From positions 29,429-93,428 of the forward strand of contig JADGNZ010000024.1 of assembly GCA_017883205.1 (NCBI GenBank): a stretch of 64,000 nucleotides of DNA, in the 5' to 3' direction. The notes under the pieces are model-generated. The model saw only the letters and a list, made by a program, of their open reading frames with translations, ran no database searches and was not told the DNA's origin. The position numbers and the translations under genes were made by a program. The stretch comes from Thermoanaerobaculia bacterium (GTDB lineage Bacteria; Acidobacteriota; Thermoanaerobaculia; Gp7-AA8). Shown here piece after piece: positions 59,308 to 64,000 of the stretch. Within the stretch, counting starts at the first letter, position 1; each line of letters begins with the position of its first letter.

Positions 59308-61104
59308 ATGCCCACTCCCTGGCTGTCGCCTGACTCCCTCCTAAGAGCATGGGAACACGTTCGCGAGAACGGTGGATGCGCCGGTGTAGACGGCGTCACG
59401 GTCGATCGATTCGCGAGGGATGTCGAGTCCGAACTGCAATCGCTCCGAGAACAGGTCGAACATGGACACTACCGCGCCCTCCCGCTCCTCCCGATCACCG
59501 TCCAGAAAAAACCAAACTCCATGGCTACGCGCACGCTGCTCGTTCCCGCCGTGCGCGACCGCATCCTTCAAACCGCCGCAGGCCGTCACCTCGGGCGTGC
59601 CTTCGAAGACGAGTTCCTCGATTGCAGCTTTGCCTTCCGCCCGCATCGCTCCGTCAACTCGGCGGTAGCGCGGATTCGATTCCTGCACGATCACGGATTC
59701 AAGTTCGTGGCTGAGGCCGATATCGATTCGTTCTTTGACCGGGTCGATCACCTGTTGCTGCGCGAGCGGTTGCAGGCGCGCGTCGAAGACGTGGCATTGC
59801 GCGATCTGATCGAAGGATGGATCGGCGGCTTTCGCTGGGATGGTCATCAGACCCACCCGCTCACCGTCGGAATCCCACAGGGCAGTCCGATCTCGCCGCT
59901 CCTGGCTAATTTCTTCCTCTCCGATTTCGATCTCGAACTTGAGGAAGCCGGCCTGAAGCTGATTCGCTATGCGGACGACTTTCTCATCCTCACCCAGAAC
60001 CGCGATCAGGCCACGCTCGGACTGGAGATCGCGCGTAAGCGCCTCGACGAGATTCATCTCCAGTTGAAAGCCGGCAAGACCGTCATCGCCAGTTTCGAAG
60101 ACGGCTTCCATTTCCTCGGCGCCTTCTTCCTCAGCGCCGATGTCTGGATTCCCTGGGGCACTCACAATCAGCACCGACGCGTGTTCGAGGTGCCACGACC
60201 GATGTCCGCTTCGCTCGTGGCGGCGTGGCTGCGTCCCTTGCCGGTGACGAACATGGCCCAGGCATTCAAAGCAGCCCGTCATCGCGCGCCGGAGCACTCC
60301 AAAGAAGCGATACCGCAGGAGAGTGACATGGCCTTTCTGTATCTGACCGAGCAGGGCTCCGTGCTCCGCAAGATCGGCGATCGTTTAGTCGTCGAGAAGG
60401 ACGACACGATTCTGCTCGACGCTCCCTATCACAAGCTGGAAGCCGTCCTGATCTTCGGAAACATTCAGATCACTACGCAGGCCATGGCCGAGCTGCTTGA
60501 TGCCGGAATCCCGGTGAGCCTGCTCAGCCGGCAGGGAGTGTTCCGCGGCAGTCTCCAGCCACCGCAAGGAAAGAACATCCTCCTGCGCATGGCCCAGTTC
60601 GAAGTGCATCGCGATCCGGAGAAATCGATGATCCTGGCGCGGCGAACCATCAGCGCCAAACTCGCCAACGCCGCGGCCGTGCTATCCACCTTCGGAGATC
60701 GCGAAGAAGCCCGCAGTGCGGCGACCGAGACGGCGCTGATACAGATCGCCGAAGCGCAGGACAAAGTCCCGTCAGCAGAAACGATCGAGATTCTGGACGG
60801 CATTGAAGGAGCGGCGGCGCGGGTCTACTTCACCACGATGATGAAGCGCAACAAATCCTCCTTTACCTGGCCCGGCCGCGTGCGCCACCCGGCCACTGAC
60901 CCGATCAATGCGCTGTTGTCATTCGGCTACACGCTGGTAACCAACGAGCTTGCTGCCGTCGCGGAGACCGCAGGGCTGGACAGCTACCTCGGCAACCTTC
61001 ACCAGCTCGACTATGGCCGCCAATCGCTGGCACTCGACCTGGTCGAGCCATTCCGCGCCCCATTGGTGGACCGGATGGTTCTTACGGTCATTAACCGGCA
61101 CTAA
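59308..61104 (+). CDS. cas1: Reverse transcriptase-Cas1 fusion, ended by an in-frame TAA
   Basis: The 598-residue frame combines a reverse transcriptase (residues about 1-290) and Cas1 (about 340 to the end). RT motifs are Asp138/Asp140 in AEADIDSFFDRVDH, GIPQGSPISPLLAN (188-201) and YADD (221-224). Cas1 residues are Glu500 in GIEGAAARVYF, His565 in GNLHQLDYGRQS and Glu580 in LVEPFRAPLVDR. RT-Cas1 with Cas2 can take spacers from RNA in type III systems. The frame stops at TAA 61102 after VLTVINRH, yet the same frame continues as a normal Cas1 C-terminus to 61362. It starts at ATG 59308, just after the array-1 trailer. Confidence 0.95.
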   Translation: MPTPWLSPDSLLRAWEHVRENGGCAGVDGVTVDRFARDVESELQSLREQVEHGHYRALPLLPITVQKKPNSMATRTLLVPAVRDRILQTAAGRHLGRAFEDEFLDCSFAFRPHRSVNSAVARIRFLHDHGFKFVAEADIDSFFDRVDHLLLRERLQARVEDVALRDLIEGWIGGFRWDGHQTHPLTVGIPQGSPISPLLANFFLSDFDLELEEAGLKLIRYADDFLILTQNRDQATLGLEIARKRLDEIHLQLKAGKTVIASFEDGFHFLGAFFLSADVWIPWGTHNQHRRVFEVPRPMSASLVAAWLRPLPVTNMAQAFKAARHRAPEHSKEAIPQESDMAFLYLTEQGSVLRKIGDRLVVEKDDTILLDAPYHKLEAVLIFGNIQITTQAMAELLDAGIPVSLLSRQGVFRGSLQPPQGKNILLRMAQFEVHRDPEKSMILARRTISAKLANAAAVLSTFGDREEARSAATETALIQIAEAQDKVPSAETIEILDGIEGAAARVYFTTMMKRNKSSFTWPGRVRHPATDPINALLSFGYTLVTNELAAVAETAGLDSYLGNLHQLDYGRQSLALDLVEPFRAPLVDRMVLTVINRH

Positions 61105-61362
61105 TTCACACAGGAAGATTTCGAGAAAGCGGAAAACGGCGGCCTGTACCTCGAGACCGCCGCATCCAAACGATTCCTGGCCGAGTACGAGAAGTGGATG
61201 CTGCACGAGCCGGCAGGCGGCGGACAGAAGGGCTTCCGCGGCGCCCTCCGCGACGCCGTACGTGCCTATGCCGAGGCATTACGCGAAGGCGGCATCGAAG
61301 CGTACAAACCGTACCTCTTCGAGCCGGCACCGTCCAGTGATCCGGAGCAAGGAGCCCCCTGA
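61105..61362 (+). pseudogene. cas1: C-terminal part of RT-Cas1 behind the in-frame stop
   Basis: In the same frame as RT-Cas1, 85 further codons read FTQEDFEKAENGGLYLETAA then SKRFLAEYEKWMLHEPAGGG, and end at TGA 61360-61362. This is the usual last part of Cas1. A C-to-T change turning CAA (Gln) into TAA would explain the break. It ends with TGATG, overlapping the cas2 start. Translation of this part alone would need a new start, and none is obvious. Confidence 0.85.
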
Positions 61363-61637
61363 TGCAATATTGGGTCTGTTACGACATCGCGGACGACCGC
61401 CGCCGCCAGCGCCTGTCGGACGCGTTGCTCGATTTCGGGACGCGCGTTCAGGAAAGCGTGTTCCAATGCCGCATCGACGCAACCCTGGCCGAGGAGATGC
61501 TCACAAGAGTGCAGCGAACGATCGAGGAGAATACGGACAAAGTTCACGTAATATCGCTCTGCGACGCCTGCGGCGGAAAGATCACGCTCTACGGGATCGC
61601 CAAGGAAGCGGCCGACCCGGAGTACCTGATCATATGA
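61362..61637 (+). CDS. cas2: CRISPR-associated endonuclease Cas2, copy 1
   Basis: This 91-residue protein is a complete Cas2: MQYWVCYDIADDRRRQRLSD with the conserved Asp after the first strand, then FGTRVQESVFQCRIDATLAE, and SLCDACGGKITLYGIAKEAA. Cas2 forms the core of the Cas1-Cas2 integrase complex that inserts spacers. Its ATG overlaps the stop of the RT-Cas1 reading frame (TGATG). Its TGA is also the first base triplet of leader 2. Copy 2 at 63682 differs at six bases, only one of which changes a residue. Confidence 0.96.
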   Translation: MQYWVCYDIADDRRRQRLSDALLDFGTRVQESVFQCRIDATLAEEMLTRVQRTIEENTDKVHVISLCDACGGKITLYGIAKEAADPEYLII

Positions 61638-61834
61638 CGCTAACCCTCGCTGAATCAGTCATCAAGCCGGAGTTTCCGTTTTCTGAGAGGGGTCTGCACG
61701 CGATGCAACCCACTGAAGCGATGGCAGTTATCGAAATGATCATTCTCGTTCGGTTTACTGGAGTGCTGCGGGATGCACGGTCTGCCAAAACGGCCTTGCA
61801 ACCTGCGCGGAGTCAATGGGTTACAATAGCCAGG
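61635..61834 (+). promoter_or_regulatory. CRISPR leader 2
   Basis: This 200-bp segment starts with the cas2 stop codon and ends at the first repeat of array 2. It aligns throughout with leader 1, with about one difference in ten bases. TGACGCTAACCCTCGCTGAA at its left end is also found at 63955-64000. Confidence 0.85.
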
Positions 61835-63281
61835 GTCCGAATGAGTGCGCCGCTGGAAGGCGATTGCGACTTTCGCAGGTGGTGCACACGCTTGCAGCCT
61901 CAACTGTCCGAATGAGTGCGCCGCTGGAAGGCGATTGCGACGATGTCGTTCTGACCAATTATTAACGGTTCCTTTTTGTCCGAATGAGTGCGCCGCTGGA
62001 AGGCGATTGCGACAACGCGCTTACTGCGAGTAACACGATGGAAAGGGCGTGTCCGAATGAGTGCGCCGCTGGAAGGCGATTGCGACGAGCAGCCTGGGCG
62101 GCGGAAGCGGCCGAGTTGTCCACTGTCCGAATGAGTGCGCCGCTGGAAGGCGATTGCGACTCTTGTTCATTGGTTTCTCTCTCCCTTGCGTCGCCGGTCC
62201 GAATGAGTGCGCCGCTGGAAGGCGATTGCGACACTCCCTCCTGTACGGAGTGAGCACGTTCACCAGACGTCCGAATGAGTGCGCCGCTGGAAGGCAATTG
62301 CGACGAGATACAACAAAGCCGATGTCTTTCCCTGCGAACTGAGCGTCCAATGTGTGCGCCGCTGGAAGGCGATTGCGACAGAAGTGAGCCACGAACGGTG
62401 CGTGTTATCAGGGTTATTGCTTGTCCGAATGAGTGCGCCGCTGGAAGGCGATTGCGACGAAAGAAGCGAGGTGTCCGCCAGATGGGACTGGGGCACTTCC
62501 CTGTCCGAATGAGTGCGCCGCTGGAAGGCGATTGCGACCCGTAGGGCTTCTCGTACGCATACTTCTTGGGTGTCGCCAGTCCGAATGAGTGCGCCGCTGG
62601 AAGGCGATTGCGGCCTTGCATCACCGGAGTGCATCGCCATCGACATGACGGCAAGTCCGAATGAGTGCGCCGCTGGAAGGCGATTGCGACAGGAGGACCC
62701 AGAGGAAGATATCGGTTTGGGCGGGGGAGAGGAGTCCGAATGAGTGCGCCGCTGGAAGGCGATTGCGACTTCTTCCCGATACGGTCATGAGGGTGCACGA
62801 ACTTGGCGTCCGAATGAGTGCGCCGCTGGAAGGCGATTGCGACGGTGAGTGGGATGAGGGCGAGAGTTACGACCACTAGTCCGAATGAGTGCGCCGCTGG
62901 AAGGCGATTGCGACAGGTCTGCCGTCCTGTAAAAGTTTGGATCGTCAAGTCCGAATGAGTGCGCCGCTGGAAGGCGATTGCGACCACGCGCTGAACGGTT
63001 TCATGAGCCGCCCTCCGTCTTTTCCATGTCCGAGTGAGTGCGCCGCTGGAAGGCGATTCCGACAGAACGCGTCGTAGGTGCCACGACCCAACGAGTGGGG
63101 TCCGAATGAGTGCGCCGCTGGAAGGCGATTGCGACGTCCTTGCGAATGTGGATGGTGAGGGTGTGGCTCATTTGGGTCCGAATGAGTGCGCCGCTGGAAG
63201 GCGATTGCGACTTCTTTCGGGCCGTCATCGCTTGCTCCGTTTCGCGTCCGAATGAGTGCGCCGCTCAAAGGCTGCACGCGA
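61835..63281 (+). CRISPR. CRISPR array 2: 20 repeats of 36 bp, 19 spacers
   Basis: Repeats start GTCCGAATGAGTGCGCCGCT and end GGAAGGCGATTGCGAC. Compared with array 1 one G is lost after GAATG and one base is gained near the loop (GGAAGG for CAAGG), so length stays 36. Spacers are 34-44 bp. Repeats at 62269, 62345, 62579 and 63028 carry single changes. The last repeat at 63246 is degenerate (CGCTCAAAGGCTGCACGCG), resembling array 1 in CGCTCAA. Leader 2 lies on its left. Confidence 0.98.
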
Positions 63282-63335
63282 GGGCGCGAAGGGTTCGTTC
63301 GCTCTTCGCGCTCTTCGCGGCTTCGCGAGAACCGT
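63275..63335. repeat. Array-2 trailer palindrome
   Basis: CACGCGAGGGCGCGAAGGGT and CTTCGCGGCTTCGCGAG repeat the layout of the array-1 trailer. After it, GAGATCGCGGATGC aligns with AAGATAGCGGATGC at the start of RT-cas1, so the beginning of a second RT-cas1 copy is recognisable just before the homology breaks. Confidence 0.65.
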
Positions 63336-63366
63336 TAGTCCTGTCCTCAAACCGAGATCGCGGATG

Positions 63367-63431
63367 CGCGTGGAGTCAAGGTTACAATCGCCTGCGTCCG
63401 AATGGAGTGGGCCGCTTAAGGCGATTGCGAC
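63367..63431 (+). CRISPR. Orphan leader end plus single repeat
   Basis: GCGTGGAGTCAAGGTTACAA matches the last bases of leaders 1 and 2. It is followed at 63396-63431 by one repeat of array-1 type with changes (GTCCGAATGGAGTGGGCCGC, then TTAAGGCGATTGCGAC). A further partial repeat with AAGTGCGCCGCTCCAA lies near 63472. This looks like the remainder of a collapsed array. Confidence 0.65.
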
Positions 63432-63493
63432 GCTTCTCGTCCTTCCGACAGTCGCGAATGCCACCGCCAGAACAAGTGCGCCGCTCCAATTCG

Positions 63494-63682
63494 CTTCCTG
63501 GCGAGTATGAGAAGTGGATGCTGCACGAGCCGGCAGGCGGCGGACAGAAGGGGTTTCGGGGCGCCATCCGCGACGCCGTGCGCGCTTATGCCGAGGCGGT
63601 GCGCGACGGAACCGCAGCCGCCTACAAACCGTATCGTTTCGAGCCAGCGCCGTCCAGTGATCCGGAGCAAGGAGCCCACTGA
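63494..63682 (+). pseudogene. cas1: Second copy of the cas1 3' end
   Basis: The segment encodes GEYEKWMLHEPAGGGQKGFR, then GAIRDAVRAYAEAVRDGTAA and AYKPYRFEPAPSSDPEQGAH, homologous to 61168-61362. One base is missing near its left end (CTGGCGAG against CTGGCCGAG), and nothing of RT or the Cas1 catalytic part precedes it. It ends TGATG, overlapping cas2 copy 2. Confidence 0.85.
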
Positions 63683-63957
63683 TGCAATATTGGGTCTGTT
63701 ATGACATCGCGGACGACCGCCGCCGCCAGCGCCTGTCGGACGCGTTACTCGATTTCGGGACGCGCATTCAGGAAAGCGTGTTCCAATGCCGCATCGACGC
63801 AACCCTGGCCGAGGAGATGCTCACAAGAGTCCAGCGAACGATCGAGGAGAATACGGACAAAGTTCACGTAATATCGCTCTGCGACGCCTGCGGCGGAAAG
63901 ATCACGCTCTACGGGATCGCGAAGGAAGCGGCCGACCCCGAGTACCTGATCATATGA
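63682..63957 (+). CDS. cas2: CRISPR-associated endonuclease Cas2, copy 2
   Basis: This 91-residue Cas2 is identical to copy 1 except Ile for Val in FGTRIQESVF. Six base differences are visible between the two genes, five of them silent, so both copies appear to have been kept functional or exchanged by gene conversion. It follows the truncated cas1 fragment with the same TGATG overlap. Leader 3 begins at its stop codon and runs into the window end, so another array most likely follows. Confidence 0.95.
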   Translation: MQYWVCYDIADDRRRQRLSDALLDFGTRIQESVFQCRIDATLAEEMLTRVQRTIEENTDKVHVISLCDACGGKITLYGIAKEAADPEYLII

Positions 63958-64000
63958 CGCTAACCCTCGCTGAATCAGTCATCAAGCCGGAGTTTCCGTT
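63955..64000 (+). promoter_or_regulatory. Start of CRISPR leader 3 (cut by window end)
   Basis: The last 46 bases (TGACGCTAACCCTCGCTGAA continuing to GAGTTTCCGTT) are identical to the first 46 bases of leader 2. A third array is predicted just beyond the window. Confidence 0.75.

Noticed and set aside
59341..60297. Minus-strand 318-codon frame within RT-cas1
   Set aside because: RT motifs YADD and QGSP on the plus strand show the real gene.
61845..63255. Open frames within CRISPR array 2 (SAPLEGDCD and RRTHSD types)
   Set aside because: They are repeat-derived artefacts.
1..64000. tRNA, rRNA and integron integrase genes
   Set aside because: I looked for tRNA-like T-loop words and for tyrosine recombinase motifs and found none I could support.

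Overview
The window is high-GC bacterial chromosomal DNA (most codons end in G or C, genes are dense, outer-membrane or periplasmic exporters are present). Several families here, namely a REP-associated transposase C-terminus, an LTxxQ repressor, an Ig-repeat metalloprotease and a charged hypothetical protein at 24.9 kb, resemble what I know from Acidobacteriota or related soil phyla. That placement is an inference. No rRNA or tRNA was seen. Many intergenic gaps carry short palindromic repeat families, which is itself a feature of this genome.

Layout. 0-16 kb is ordinary chromosome: an ABC ATPase end, a HEAT/cyclophilin lipoprotein, a D-2-hydroxyacid dehydrogenase, an isochorismatase-like hydrolase, an ArsR/TauE pair, a secreted metalloprotease with Ig-like repeats, an ABC-F ATPase, a cyclic-nucleotide-binding protein, and a minus-strand SDR / glutamine-synthetase-like / aldehyde dehydrogenase group. 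16.3-23.7 kb looks like a cluster of integron attC sites without an integrase (CALIN). Its cassettes, mostly on the minus strand, encode a HEPN-like protein, membrane and unknown proteins, and a plus-strand group ending in brnTA. Three copies of a REP-like element sit in or beside attC sites. 23.5-27.7 kb is repeat-rich and holds two lineage-type genes.

27.7-40.7 kb has an EamA transporter, a PfpI-family protein, a BFD-like ferredoxin, a flippase-like membrane protein, an EVE protein, a MacAB-type exporter operon with an LTxxQ protein, and a divergent LytS/LytTR two-component pair. 41.1-49.3 kb is a purine-salvage or catabolism cluster with two nucleoside hydrolases and a 1347-residue single-chain xanthine dehydrogenase. 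49.5-55.3 kb has a PDDEXK nuclease, two DUF104/PIN toxin-antitoxin pairs, and a cupredoxin plus multicopper oxidase.

55.5-64 kb is the most interesting part: a CRISPR adaptation locus with cas6, an RT-cas1 fusion broken by one in-frame TAA, two intact cas2 genes, and two arrays (33 and 20 repeats) whose 36-bp repeats differ by compensating indels. Leaders, array trailers, cas1 3' ends and cas2 genes recur in order. I therefore read the locus as a tandemly repeated unit of leader, array, trailer, RT-cas1 and cas2 that has partly decayed. No interference effector is in the window. Two unrelated 21-bp-period arrays of palindromic cores (8.3-8.8 and 24.0-24.3 kb) are the other unexplained structures.
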